A stretch of 64,000 nt of DNA from Opitutia bacterium Tous-C4FEB. Its GTDB lineage: Bacteria; Verrucomicrobiota; Verrucomicrobiia; Opitutales; Opitutaceae. A program made the position numbers and the translations under genes. Shown here piece by piece: positions 28,194-37,977 of this stretch (its first letter is position 1; each line of letters starts with the position of its first letter). The notes under the pieces were generated by a model that saw nothing but the letters and a program-made list of their open reading frames with translations, ran no database searches and was not told where the DNA came from. The stretch covers positions 124,001 through 188,000 of the forward strand of contig NEVA01000001.1 in assembly GCA_002304445.1 (NCBI GenBank), in the 5' to 3' direction.

Positions 28194-29690
28194 ATGCCTC
28201 GCTCTGACGCGCACCCCGACATCATCCTCATCGGCAGCGGCATCATGTCCGCGCATGTCGGCACGATGCTCAAGCGGCTCGACCCCCGCCTCTCGATTCA
28301 CGTTTACGAGGGGGCCGACGCCTTCGCCCGCGAAAGCTCCGACGGCTGGGCCAACGCCGGCACCGGCCACGCCGGCCTCTGCGAACTCAACTATACGCCG
28401 CCGCCCATCACGCCCGGCGCGCCCGTCGACGTCACCAAAGCCGTCGAAATCTTCACGCGCTTCGACCAATCCCTTCAGTTCTGGAGCTACGCGGTCGCCC
28501 ACGGGCTCGCCCCGCGGCCGGCCGACTTTATCCGCGCCGTCCCGCACCTCAGCTTTGTTCGCGGCGCAGCACCCATCGCCTATCTGCGCGCCCGTCATAC
28601 CGCGCTGTCGGCGCATCCGTTCTTCCGCACCATGGAGTTCAGCACCGATCGCGCTTTGATCCGCCGGTGGGCTCCGCTCCTCGTCGACGGCCGCGACGCC
28701 GAACCCATCGCCGTCACCAAAATCGACGCCGGCACCGATGTGAATTTCGGCGAACTCGCCCGCCAACTCCTCGCCTGGCTCGGCGCGCAGGAAGGCTGCC
28801 GCGTCGTCGCGGGCCACCGCGTCACGCGCCTGAACCGCGCCGATGCCGACTGGGAACTCACCGTCCGCGACCCCGCCTCGGGCAGATCGCACTCCGCCCG
28901 CGCCCGCTTCGTTTTCATCGGTGCCGGCGGCGGCACGTTGCAACTCCTCCAATCCAGCGGCCTGCCTGTCGCCCACGGTCTCGCCGCCTTTCCCATCGCC
29001 GGCCAATGGCTGGTCTGCGAAAACCCCGCCGTCGTCGCCCGCCACTTGGCCAAGGTCTACGGCTCGCCTCCGCCCGACTCCGGCGCCCTCGGTGGCCCCC
29101 ACCTCGACGTCCGCCATCTCGACGGCAAACGCGCACTGCTCTTCGGACCCTTCGCCACGTGGACGACCAAGTTCCTCCAACGCACCGGGAACCTCATCGA
29201 CCTGCCGGCTTCGCTCCGCACGCACAACCTCGCGACCCTCCTCCGCACCGGCCTGCACCAGCGCGTTCTCGTCCGCTTTCTCGCGCAACAAGCCACCCAG
29301 AGCATGGCCGCCCGCCTGCGCGCCCTCCGCGTGTTCTACCCCGGGGCTGATCCCGCCGATTGGCGCCTCGTCGACGCCGGCATCCGCGTGCAGGCGTTGA
29401 AGAAATCCGACGCCGGCCGGCTCTCCTTCGGCACCGAGGTCGTCACCGCCCCCGACGGCTCTCTCGCCGCGCTGCTTGGTGCTTCCCCCGGCGCTTCCGT
29501 CGCCGCGAACATCGCGCTGCAAATCATCCAAACTTGTTTCCTCGACCGCCTGCACACGCCCGATGGCCACGCCCGCATGAAAGCGATGGTTCCGACCTTC
29601 GACCTCGATCTAACGGCGCCGGGGACCAGCCTCGACTACGCCCGCCTCTCCACCCAAATTGACGATCTCCTCCGCCTGCGTCCCGCCTGA
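28194..29690 (+). CDS. mqo: malate:quinone oxidoreductase
   Basis: DIILIGSGIMSAHVGTMLKRLDPRLSIHVYEGADAFARESSDGWANAGTGHAGLCELNYTP; FVRGAAPIAYLRARHTALSAHPFFRTMEFS; GASPGASVAANIALQII. Confidence 0.94.
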   Translation: MPRSDAHPDIILIGSGIMSAHVGTMLKRLDPRLSIHVYEGADAFARESSDGWANAGTGHAGLCELNYTPPPITPGAPVDVTKAVEIFTRFDQSLQFWSYAVAHGLAPRPADFIRAVPHLSFVRGAAPIAYLRARHTALSAHPFFRTMEFSTDRALIRRWAPLLVDGRDAEPIAVTKIDAGTDVNFGELARQLLAWLGAQEGCRVVAGHRVTRLNRADADWELTVRDPASGRSHSARARFVFIGAGGGTLQLLQSSGLPVAHGLAAFPIAGQWLVCENPAVVARHLAKVYGSPPPDSGALGGPHLDVRHLDGKRALLFGPFATWTTKFLQRTGNLIDLPASLRTHNLATLLRTGLHQRVLVRFLAQQATQSMAARLRALRVFYPGADPADWRLVDAGIRVQALKKSDAGRLSFGTEVVTAPDGSLAALLGASPGASVAANIALQIIQTCFLDRLHTPDGHARMKAMVPTFDLDLTAPGTSLDYARLSTQIDDLLRLRPA

Positions 29691-29823
29691 CTGCTCCGAG
29701 CCCCACGTGCGCTAACCCCGCCTTTCCGACCATCCCGCTTGACCGACCCGAAATCTCCCGGCACGCCGCTCTTCTTCCGCTTTGTTGCAACCTCCACCCA
29801 CCCCGCCCGTCTCGCCCCTACCG

Positions 29824-31737
29824 ATGCCTTCCCTCCTATTTTCCGCCCCAGCCCGCCTGCTCGCGCTCTCACTTGCACTCCTGATTTCCCTCTCCGCCTC
29901 GGCCGCCGACCGCCCCAACATTCTCTGGCTCACGAGCGAAGACCACGGACCCGAGATGGGTTGCTACGGCGACGCCAACGCCCGCACGCCCAATATCGAT
30001 GCGCTCGCCGCACAGGGCATGATTTTCAAAAAAGCTTGGTCCAACCACCCTGTGTGCGCTCCCGCCCGCACCACCATCGCCACCGGCTTCTACGGCGAGA
30101 GTTCCGGCGCGATTCACATGCGCTCCATGGTGCCGCTCGCCAACGGCGCGAAGCTCTACCCGGACTACCTTCGCGAGGCCGGCTACTACACCACCAACAA
30201 CGCCAAAGAGGATTACAACGTCCCCAAATCCGCCCAGACGTGGCACGTTTCCTCCAAACAAGCGCACTGGAGAGATCGTGCCGCCGGCCAGCCGTTCTTC
30301 GCCGTGTTCAACTCCGAGAAAAGCCACGAGAGCCAGATTCGCACCCGGCCTCACAACGCCATCGCCGATCCGGCGAAGATGCGGATCCCCGCCTACCATC
30401 CTGATCTGCCCGAGGTCCGCCAAGATTGGGCGCAATATTACGACAAGGTCTCCGCCGCCGACGCCGACGCCGGGGTCCGCCTCAAAGAACTCGCCGCCGC
30501 CGGCCTCGCCGAGGATACGATCGTCTTTTACTACGGCGACCACGGCAGCGGCATGCCCCGCAGCAAACGCTGGCCCTCCAACTCTGGCCTGCACGTCCCC
30601 ATGGTCGTCTACTTCCCGCAAAAGTGGCGGCACCTCGCCCCAAAAGAGTATCAACCCGGCGGCAAGTCCGACCGCCTCGTCAGCTTCGTCGATCTCGCAC
30701 CCACCGTGCTGAGCCTCGCGGGGATCAAGCCGCCCGCCGCGATGCAGGGCCACGCTTTCGCCGGCCCGTTTCAGACCGAGCCCCAGCCCTACCTTTACGG
30801 CGCCCGCGGCCGTATGGATGAGCGCCAAGATTTTGTCCGCTCCATCACCGACGGCCGCTACGTTTACCTGCGGAATTTCTTCCCCCACGTCTCGCCGGCC
30901 CAACGAGTCGCGTATCAATTCGAGACGCCCACGACCCGCGTGTGGCGCGCCGCTTTCGACGCCGGCAAAACCAACGACGCGCAGTCCATCTTCTGGCGCA
31001 CGCCCAAGGCTCCCGAAGAACTCTACGATCTCGCCACCGACCGCGACGAAGTCATCAACCTCGCCGCCTCGCCCGCCCACCGCGCGGTCCTTGAAAAACT
31101 CCGCGCCGCCCAACGCGCCCACCTCACCCGCGTGCGCGACCTCGGCTTTCTCCCCGAGGGCGAGATGCACGCCCGCGCCGCCGGGCTCGCGCCCTACGAC
31201 CTCGCACGCGATGAAAAGAAATACCCTTTCTCGCGCCTCTACGCCGCCGCCGATCTCGCCTCCGGCCTTGATCCCGCCGCCGTCCCGCAGTTGCGCACCC
31301 TGGCGACCGATCCCGATGCAGCCGCGCGCTATTGGGGCGTGATCGGCTTGCTCATGCGCGGCACGTCGGCCGTCTCGGGCGATCTTCCGCTGCTCCGCCG
31401 CGCCCTCGGCGACTCGTCGCCGCTCGTCCGCATCGTCGCCGCCGAAGCGCTCGGCACCTACGGCCCACCCGCCGATCTTTCGCCGGTCCTCACCGTCCTC
31501 GGCGAACTCGCCGCGCCCGATAAAAACGGCGTCTTCACCGCCATGGCCGCCCTCAGCGCGATCGAAGCCCTCGGCCCCAAAGCCGCTCCGCTTCTGCCCC
31601 TCCTGCGCGGACTCAAAGGCGAAGCCGGTTCGCCTGATCCTCGTTTCGCCTCCTACGTCCCGCGCCTCATCGTGAATCTCACCGGCGACACCTCCGCCGC
31701 CAAAACCAAGAACAAGAAAAAATCCTCCACCCCATGA
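29824..31737 (+). CDS. sulfatase with C-terminal HEAT-like repeats
   Basis: RPNILWLTSEDHGPEMGCYGDANARTPNIDALAAQG; CAPAR; YGDHGSGMPRSKRW; C-terminal LRRALGDSSPLVRIVAAEALGTYG; Lys-rich tail KTKNKKKSSTP. Confidence 0.93.
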   Translation: MPSLLFSAPARLLALSLALLISLSASAADRPNILWLTSEDHGPEMGCYGDANARTPNIDALAAQGMIFKKAWSNHPVCAPARTTIATGFYGESSGAIHMRSMVPLANGAKLYPDYLREAGYYTTNNAKEDYNVPKSAQTWHVSSKQAHWRDRAAGQPFFAVFNSEKSHESQIRTRPHNAIADPAKMRIPAYHPDLPEVRQDWAQYYDKVSAADADAGVRLKELAAAGLAEDTIVFYYGDHGSGMPRSKRWPSNSGLHVPMVVYFPQKWRHLAPKEYQPGGKSDRLVSFVDLAPTVLSLAGIKPPAAMQGHAFAGPFQTEPQPYLYGARGRMDERQDFVRSITDGRYVYLRNFFPHVSPAQRVAYQFETPTTRVWRAAFDAGKTNDAQSIFWRTPKAPEELYDLATDRDEVINLAASPAHRAVLEKLRAAQRAHLTRVRDLGFLPEGEMHARAAGLAPYDLARDEKKYPFSRLYAAADLASGLDPAAVPQLRTLATDPDAAARYWGVIGLLMRGTSAVSGDLPLLRRALGDSSPLVRIVAAEALGTYGPPADLSPVLTVLGELAAPDKNGVFTAMAALSAIEALGPKAAPLLPLLRGLKGEAGSPDPRFASYVPRLIVNLTGDTSAAKTKNKKKSSTP

Positions 31738-33263
31738 GCACCTTGCGCCCTCTCTCATTCTCTCCGTCCCTCCTTCTCTCCCTCTCTCTTTCTCTCCTCT
31801 TCGCCCTTTCCGCCTCCGCCGCCAGCTCACCCGCCGCGCCCAAGCGCCCCAACGTCCTCTTCATCGCCGTCGACGACCTGCGCAACGACCTCGGCGCTCT
31901 CGGCGCGGCCCACGCCCGCACCCCGCAACTCGACGCCTTCGCCGCCACCGCGCGCATTTTTTCGCATCACTACGTCCAGGTGCCCACCTGCGGCGCCTCG
32001 CGCACCGCCCTGCTGCGGGGTCGCTATCCTTCCGAGGCCGCCCACGTCGGCAACGGCGGCATCGCCACCACCCACTCCACGTGGGGCGACGCGAATCTTC
32101 CCGCGTGGTTTCTTCGCAACGGCTACCGCACCTACGCGCTCGGTAAAATCACCCATCACCCCGGCGGCCGCACCGGCAAGCTCTGGCACGACGGCCCCGA
32201 AGAACTCCCCGGCGCCTGGACGCGCTCATGGATTCCGCAAACCCCGTGGAACGAAGCCGAGAACATCATGCACGGTTACGCCAACGGTGTCCCACGCACC
32301 CCCGGCAAAACCCCGCCCCTCGAGGCCCACGCCGGTCCTGACTCCGCTTTTCCCGACGCTTGGATTGCAGACGAGGCCGTAAAAAATCTCCGCGACCTCT
32401 CCGCTTCCTCCGAGCCTTGGTTTTTTGCCGTCGGCTTCTTCAAGCCACATCTTCCGTTCGCCGCGCCGAAACGATATTTCGACCTGCACGATCCCGAGAA
32501 AATTCCCGCCCTTGATCCCGCCGCCGCCGCCAAACCCGCCTGGCCTTCGACGTGGCACGCCAGCAACGAATTTCGAAAAAACTACGGCCACGCCGGCCGC
32601 GACCCCGACACCGATCCCGCCTACACCCGCGAGGTTCGCCGGGCCTACGCCGCCGCCACCAGCTACGTCGATGCCCAGATCGGCCGCGTGCTCGAAGCGC
32701 TAAAAACCCTCGATCCCGCCGGCAACACCATCGTCGTCGTCTGGAGCGACCACGGTCTCCTCCTCGGCGAACACGGCATCTGGGGCAAACACTGCCTCTA
32801 CGAGCACTCCTTGCGTTCCCCGCTCATGATTCGCGCTCCCGGCCTCGCCCAACCCGGCGTGACCAGCGCCGCCCTCGTCGAGACCATCGACATCTTTCCC
32901 ACCCTCGCCGATCTCTGCGGCCTGAGTGCGCCCGCCGCCCTCGACGGCCGCAGCCTCCGCCCCCAACTCGACCGCCCCGCCACCCCCGCCGCGAAACCCG
33001 CCCGCGGTTTCTGGACCGACGGCCAACGCACGATTCGCACCGAGCGTTGGCGTCTCATCGCCGCCCGCGCCGCCGACGGCTCCCCGCAGTTCGAGCTCTT
33101 CGATTACGCGAACGACCCGCTCGAGACGCGCAACGTCGCCGCCGCCCACCCCGCTGTCATCCGCGACCTTCTCGCCCAGCTCGCGCGCTTGCCCGAGATT
33201 CCGGCGCCCGCCACCAAAGCGTCCAAGAAATCGAAGACGTCCGCGGCCCCCTCGCCTCTTTGA
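31734..33263 (+). CDS. sulfatase, iduronate-2-sulfatase-like
   Basis: RPNVLFIAVDDLRNDLGALGAAHARTPQLDAFAA; CGASR (C-x-A-x-R); VVWSDHGLLLGEHGIWGKHCLYEHSLRSPLMI; ATGA overlap with the previous sulfatase. Confidence 0.94.
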   Translation: MSTLRPLSFSPSLLLSLSLSLLFALSASAASSPAAPKRPNVLFIAVDDLRNDLGALGAAHARTPQLDAFAATARIFSHHYVQVPTCGASRTALLRGRYPSEAAHVGNGGIATTHSTWGDANLPAWFLRNGYRTYALGKITHHPGGRTGKLWHDGPEELPGAWTRSWIPQTPWNEAENIMHGYANGVPRTPGKTPPLEAHAGPDSAFPDAWIADEAVKNLRDLSASSEPWFFAVGFFKPHLPFAAPKRYFDLHDPEKIPALDPAAAAKPAWPSTWHASNEFRKNYGHAGRDPDTDPAYTREVRRAYAAATSYVDAQIGRVLEALKTLDPAGNTIVVVWSDHGLLLGEHGIWGKHCLYEHSLRSPLMIRAPGLAQPGVTSAALVETIDIFPTLADLCGLSAPAALDGRSLRPQLDRPATPAAKPARGFWTDGQRTIRTERWRLIAARAADGSPQFELFDYANDPLETRNVAAAHPAVIRDLLAQLARLPEIPAPATKASKKSKTSAAPSPL

Positions 33264-34744
33264 AACTGCTCCTAGTCTTCACCCTGCCGGCACTGGTCCT
33301 TGCATCCGTCGGGCTGACCCTAGCCGCCCGCGCCGCCCCGGCTCCGCCCGCCAAGCCCAACATCGTCTACATCCTTGCCGACGACCTCGGCTGGACCGAC
33401 CTCGCCTGCCAGGGCTCCAACTACTACGCGACGCCCCACCTTGACCGGCTCGCCGCCCAGGGCGTGCGCATGCTGCGCTATTACAACTCACAGAACTGCG
33501 CCCCCACCCGCGCCGCGTTGATGAGCGGTCAATACGCCCCCCGCACCGGCATCTACACGGTCGGCACCCTCGAACGCGGCGAGGCTGCCGACCGCCGCAT
33601 GAAGGTACCGGCCAACGTCAACCAGCTCCCGCTCGACAAATTTATTTTACCGCAGGCGCTCAAGGCCGCCGGTTATGCCACGGGCATGTTCGGCAAATGG
33701 CATCTCGGCAACGCCGGCGACTACCATCCGAGCCGTCGCGGCTTCGACGAAGCGCTCGTCTCCGACAACAAACATTTCAATTTCACCACCATCCCGCCCG
33801 CCGACTATCCGGCCGGTCAGTATTTCGCCGACTTCGTCACCGACCGCGCCGTGGACTTCATCGGTCGCCACCGCGACCGGCCTTTTTTCCTCTACGTGCC
33901 GCATTTCGCCGTGCACACGCCGATTCAGGCGAAGCCCGACTACATCGCCGCGTGGGAAAAGAAGCGGCCCCAGGGCACGCATTGGAATCCCACCTACGCC
34001 GCCATGATTCAGAGCGTCGACGAAAGCGTCGGCCGCATCGTGGCGCGCCTCGAAGAACTCAAACTCACCGACAACACCATCATCATTTTCTCCTCCGACA
34101 ACGGCGGCCTCGGCGGTTACCAAAGCACCGAAGCGCCATCCGAGAAAAAGGGATTCACCGACAATTCTCCGCTCCGTGGCGGCAAGGGCACCCTCTACGA
34201 AGGCGGCACGCGTGTCCCGTTTATCGTCCGCTGGCCCGGCGTCGTGCCCGCCGGCCGCACGAGCGACGTCCCGGTGGCGCACGTCGACGTGTATCCGACG
34301 TTGCTGGACCTCGTCGGCGGCACTCCGCGCGCCGGCTACACGCTCGACGGCGTGAGCTTCGCCCCCGTGCTGCGCGACCCGTCGGCCACGCTTCCACGCG
34401 AGGCGCTCTACTGGCATTTCCCCGGCTACCTCGAATCCTATGTCCACCCGCGCGGTTGGCGCACCTCGCCCGTCGGCGCGATTCACGCCGGCGAGTTTAA
34501 GTTGCTCGAATTTTTCGAGACCGGCACCGTCGAACTCTACAACCTTCGCGACGACATCGGTGAGAGCCGCAACCTCGCCGCCAAGGCCCCCGCCAAAGTC
34601 CAGGAGCTGCGCGCCAAGCTGGCCGCATGGCGCACCCAAATCGGCGCCGCCATGCCCACAATGAAAACCGCCGCCGAGCTCGCCGCCACCCCCGCCGCGT
34701 CGTCAACCGGCAAACAGGGCAAAAATAAAAAGAATCAAAACTAA
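33260..34744 (+). CDS. sulfatase (TTG start, 4-bp overlap with upstream gene)
   Basis: Frame from TTG 33260 gives LKLLLVFTLPALVLASVGLTLAARA signal then KPNIVYILADDLGWTDLACQGSNYYATPHLDRLAAQGVRM; CAPTR; MFGKWHLGNAGDYHPSRRGFDE; SSDNGG. Confidence 0.92.
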   Translation: MKLLLVFTLPALVLASVGLTLAARAAPAPPAKPNIVYILADDLGWTDLACQGSNYYATPHLDRLAAQGVRMLRYYNSQNCAPTRAALMSGQYAPRTGIYTVGTLERGEAADRRMKVPANVNQLPLDKFILPQALKAAGYATGMFGKWHLGNAGDYHPSRRGFDEALVSDNKHFNFTTIPPADYPAGQYFADFVTDRAVDFIGRHRDRPFFLYVPHFAVHTPIQAKPDYIAAWEKKRPQGTHWNPTYAAMIQSVDESVGRIVARLEELKLTDNTIIIFSSDNGGLGGYQSTEAPSEKKGFTDNSPLRGGKGTLYEGGTRVPFIVRWPGVVPAGRTSDVPVAHVDVYPTLLDLVGGTPRAGYTLDGVSFAPVLRDPSATLPREALYWHFPGYLESYVHPRGWRTSPVGAIHAGEFKLLEFFETGTVELYNLRDDIGESRNLAAKAPAKVQELRAKLAAWRTQIGAAMPTMKTAAELAATPAASSTGKQGKNKKNQN

Positions 34745-34774
34745 CCACCGCGAAATCGCATTTCCCACCTTCTT

Positions 34775-36340
34775 ATGCACCGCACCACTCCGCTCCGTTT
34801 CCGCCTGTTCATACTTTTCGTGACCCTCGCCGGGCTCCTCACCGCTCCAGCGGGCGCGCACGCCGCCGCGCCCAAGAAAAACGTCCTCTTCCTTATCGCC
34901 GACGACCTCAACACCATGCTCGGCGCCTACGGCGATCCACTCGCGCGCACGCCGAACATCGACACGCTCGCCGCCCGCGGCGTCCGCTTCGACCGCGCCT
35001 ACTGCACCTACCCTCTCTGCGGCCCCAGTCGCAATTCGATGCTCACCGGCCTTCACGCCAACAGCACCGGTATCCACAACAATTCGCAGATCTTCCGTGA
35101 AACCATCCCCAATCAACTGAGCCTCCCCCAAGCTTTCCGCCAACAGGGCTACTTCGCCGGCCGCATCGGCAAACTTTACCACTACAACGTCCCCAACTCC
35201 GTCGGGACGTCCGGCCATGACGATCCCGCCTCCTGGGAACTCCAACTCAACCCGGCCGGCGTGGACCGCACCGAGGAACACCCGAAGATCACCACCCTCA
35301 CTCCCGGCCAATTCGGCGGCACACTCAGTTGGTATGCTTCGCCGAAAAGCGACGAGCATCACACCGACGCGATGCTAGCCGCCGACGCCGAATGGGTGCT
35401 CGAGCGCAGCGCCAAACCCAACCAACGCCCCTTCTTTCTCGCCGTCGGCTTCTTCCGCCCACACACGCCCTACGTCGCGCCCAAAGATCCCTACTTCGGC
35501 TACTACCCGCGCGAGAAAATGCGCATCGTGCCCGACATCAAAGCCGATCAAGCCGACATCCCCGCCGCCGGCCTCGCCAGCTACAAACGCGAGCAGGACA
35601 ACATGACAGACGACCAGCGCCGCGAGGCCCTGCAAGCTTACTACGCGAGCATCACCTTCATGGACGCCCAAGTCGGCCGCGTCATCGATGCCCTCGACCG
35701 CCTCGGCCTCGCCGAGAGCACCATCATCGTCTTCACCAGCGACCACGGCTACCTCACCGGCGAGCACGGCCTCTGGCAGAAACAAAGCCTTTTTGAAGAA
35801 AGCGCGCGCGTGCCGCTCCTCATCGTCGCTCCCGGCGTGTCCAAAGCCAAAACCGCCGCCGCGTCGCCCGTGAGCCAACTCGACCTCTTCCCCACCCTCG
35901 CCGAACTCGCCGGCATCAAGGCCCCCGCCAACCTCCAAGGCCAAAGCCTCGTGCCGATGTTGCGTGATCCGTCCGTCACGGGTCGCGGCTGGGCGCTCAC
36001 CCAAATGATGCGCGGCGGCGGTGGCGGAGCCGGCAAGGGCAAAGCCAAGGCCGCGACGGCAAAGGCCGAGTCCGGTGGCGGCCGTTTCTCCGGCTACAGC
36101 CTGCGCACGCCCCGCTGGCGCTACACGGAATGGGACGAAGGCAAACAAGGCCGCGAACTCTACGACCACGACACCGACCCGCGCGAACTCACCAATCTCG
36201 CGACCTTGCCCGCGCACACCGCCACCGTCGCGGCGCTTTCGACCCAGCTCCAAGCCGCCGTGAAAACCACCTTCCCCCCGTCCGGCAAAGCCCCCGAGTT
36301 CATCAACAGCACCTGGCCACCGATCCTCGTGGCTCCGTGA
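34775..36340 (+). CDS. sulfatase, iduronate-2-sulfatase-like
   Basis: KKNVLFLIADDLNTMLGAYGDPLARTPNIDTLAARGVRFDRAYCTYPLCGPSR; FTSDHGYLTGEHGLWQKQSLFEESARVPLLI; Gly/Lys-rich internal insert. Confidence 0.95.
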   Translation: MHRTTPLRFRLFILFVTLAGLLTAPAGAHAAAPKKNVLFLIADDLNTMLGAYGDPLARTPNIDTLAARGVRFDRAYCTYPLCGPSRNSMLTGLHANSTGIHNNSQIFRETIPNQLSLPQAFRQQGYFAGRIGKLYHYNVPNSVGTSGHDDPASWELQLNPAGVDRTEEHPKITTLTPGQFGGTLSWYASPKSDEHHTDAMLAADAEWVLERSAKPNQRPFFLAVGFFRPHTPYVAPKDPYFGYYPREKMRIVPDIKADQADIPAAGLASYKREQDNMTDDQRREALQAYYASITFMDAQVGRVIDALDRLGLAESTIIVFTSDHGYLTGEHGLWQKQSLFEESARVPLLIVAPGVSKAKTAAASPVSQLDLFPTLAELAGIKAPANLQGQSLVPMLRDPSVTGRGWALTQMMRGGGGGAGKGKAKAATAKAESGGGRFSGYSLRTPRWRYTEWDEGKQGRELYDHDTDPRELTNLATLPAHTATVAALSTQLQAAVKTTFPPSGKAPEFINSTWPPILVAP

Positions 36341-36386
36341 ACCTCACCTGTCGGTCCAACGAACCTCCCCTCCGGTAGCCGCGAGC

Positions 36387-36424
36387 GTGAGCGAGTGGGC
36401 AACCGTCGAAAACCCTTCGCTCAC
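36387..36424. repeat. short inverted repeat within GTAGCCGCGAGCGTGAGCGAGTGGG-type intergenic sequence
   Basis: GTGAGCGA (36387-36394) and TCGCTCAC (36417-36424), 22-nt loop, between two sulfatase genes. Confidence 0.4.
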
Positions 36425-36482
36425 ACCCGCCGCCGAGCCAGTCACCCTCTCGCCCCGTCAAAAACGACCACGCCCTTCGCCC

Positions 36483-37832
36483 ATGAATCGCCCCCTCCGC
36501 CGTCGCCCCTTCGTCGCCGTTCTCTGCACCTTCGCGCTCATGCTTTCCGCCGCGGCCTCCGCCGCCGAGCGCAGACCCAACGTCGTCCTTATCATGGCCG
36601 ACGACTTCGGCTTCGAATGCGTCACGGCCAACGGTGGCCAGTCCTACCAAACGCCGCACCTCGACCGGCTCGCCGCCACCGGCGTGCGCTTCGAGCACTG
36701 CTACGTGCAGCCGCTCTGCACGCCGACCCGCGTGCAGCTCATGACCGGCATCTACAATGTCCGGAATTACCTCAAATTCGGCGTGCTTGATCCCGCGGCC
36801 GTCACGTTTAGCCAGCTGCTCAAATCGGCCGGATACACCACCGGCATCACCGGCAAGTGGCAGCTGCAGTTGGACAAAACCAAAGGCCTGCCGCAGCACT
36901 TCGGCTTCGACGAATCGTTTCTCTGGCAACAGACCCGTCGCCCCCCGCGCTACGCGAATCCCGGCCTCGAACTCAACAGCGAGGAGATCGACTACACGAA
37001 AGGCGAATACGGCCCGAAACTCATCAACGACTTCGCGCTCGATTTCATCACCCGCCACCGCGAGCGGCCGTTTCTCCTCTACTACCCGATGATCCTCACG
37101 CACGACCCGTTTCAGCCGACGCCCGATAGCCCGGAATGGGCCCCGACGACGACCGGCGAACTGGCCAAGCGCGACGTGAAGCACTTCGCCGACATGGTCG
37201 CCTACATGGACAAAATGATCGGCCGGCTCGTCGCCAAGCTCGACGAACTCGGCCTGCGCGAGAACACCCTCATCCTCTTCACCGGCGACAACGGCACGCA
37301 CCCGACCGTGACCTCGCGCTTCAAAGGCGCCGACTACCCCGGCGGCAAAGGCACCGGCACCGTGCGCGGCAACCATGTGCCCTTGATCGCGCGCTGGCCC
37401 GCGAAAATTCCCACCGGCCGCGTCAACGCCGACCTGATCTCCAGCGTGGATTTCTTCCCGACGCTCTGCGACGTCGCCGGCGCCAAACTCCCGGCCGCGC
37501 TCGAAATCGACGGCCGCAGTTTCCTCCCGCAACTGCTCGGCCAACGCGGCGCGCCCCGCGGGGCCCACTACGTCTGGTATGCCCGCAACGGCGGCCCAAC
37601 CGCGACCCACGAATACGCCCAGACCACCACCCACAAACTGCACCGCGACGGAAAGTTTTACGACCTCACCACGGACCGTTTTGAGCAAAAGCCCCTCCCG
37701 CTGGTGACGCTCACCGGCCCGGCCGCCGAGACGGCCAAAAAACTCCAGACCGTGCTCGACCGCTACGCCCAAGCGCGTCCGAAAGAAGTGGCAGATCAAG
37801 GCACCCAAAATCCCGGCAAAAAAGGCGACTAG
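36483..37832 (+). CDS. sulfatase
   Basis: RPNVVLIMADDFGFECVTANGGQSYQTPHLDRLAATGVRFEHCYVQPLCTPTRVQLMTG; GKWQLQ; FTGDNGTHPTV. ATG 36483 chosen. Confidence 0.94.
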   Translation: MNRPLRRRPFVAVLCTFALMLSAAASAAERRPNVVLIMADDFGFECVTANGGQSYQTPHLDRLAATGVRFEHCYVQPLCTPTRVQLMTGIYNVRNYLKFGVLDPAAVTFSQLLKSAGYTTGITGKWQLQLDKTKGLPQHFGFDESFLWQQTRRPPRYANPGLELNSEEIDYTKGEYGPKLINDFALDFITRHRERPFLLYYPMILTHDPFQPTPDSPEWAPTTTGELAKRDVKHFADMVAYMDKMIGRLVAKLDELGLRENTLILFTGDNGTHPTVTSRFKGADYPGGKGTGTVRGNHVPLIARWPAKIPTGRVNADLISSVDFFPTLCDVAGAKLPAALEIDGRSFLPQLLGQRGAPRGAHYVWYARNGGPTATHEYAQTTTHKLHRDGKFYDLTTDRFEQKPLPLVTLTGPAAETAKKLQTVLDRYAQARPKEVADQGTQNPGKKGD

Positions 37833-37977
37833 GAAGACCCGGCCGCCGAAGCGTGACGTTCCCTGCCCAAAGCAGAACGCGGGAGCTGCGACGCCCTCGT
37901 CACCTTCCGCAAAGCCCCGCCACGCCCCATGCGTTCGTCCGCTTGCTCTGCGGCACGCGGTTTGCATTGCTCGCGCT

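Noticed and set aside
24660-31830. Long minus-strand ORFs of 515, 619, 490 and 653 aa
   Set aside because: All lie opposite well-supported sulfatase or mqo genes and share the same compositional bias; no recognisable domains.
32552-33259. N-terminal 236-residue extension of the 33260-34744 sulfatase ORF
   Set aside because: Arg/Pro-rich out-of-frame reading of the upstream sulfatase; a signal peptide begins at TTG 33260.
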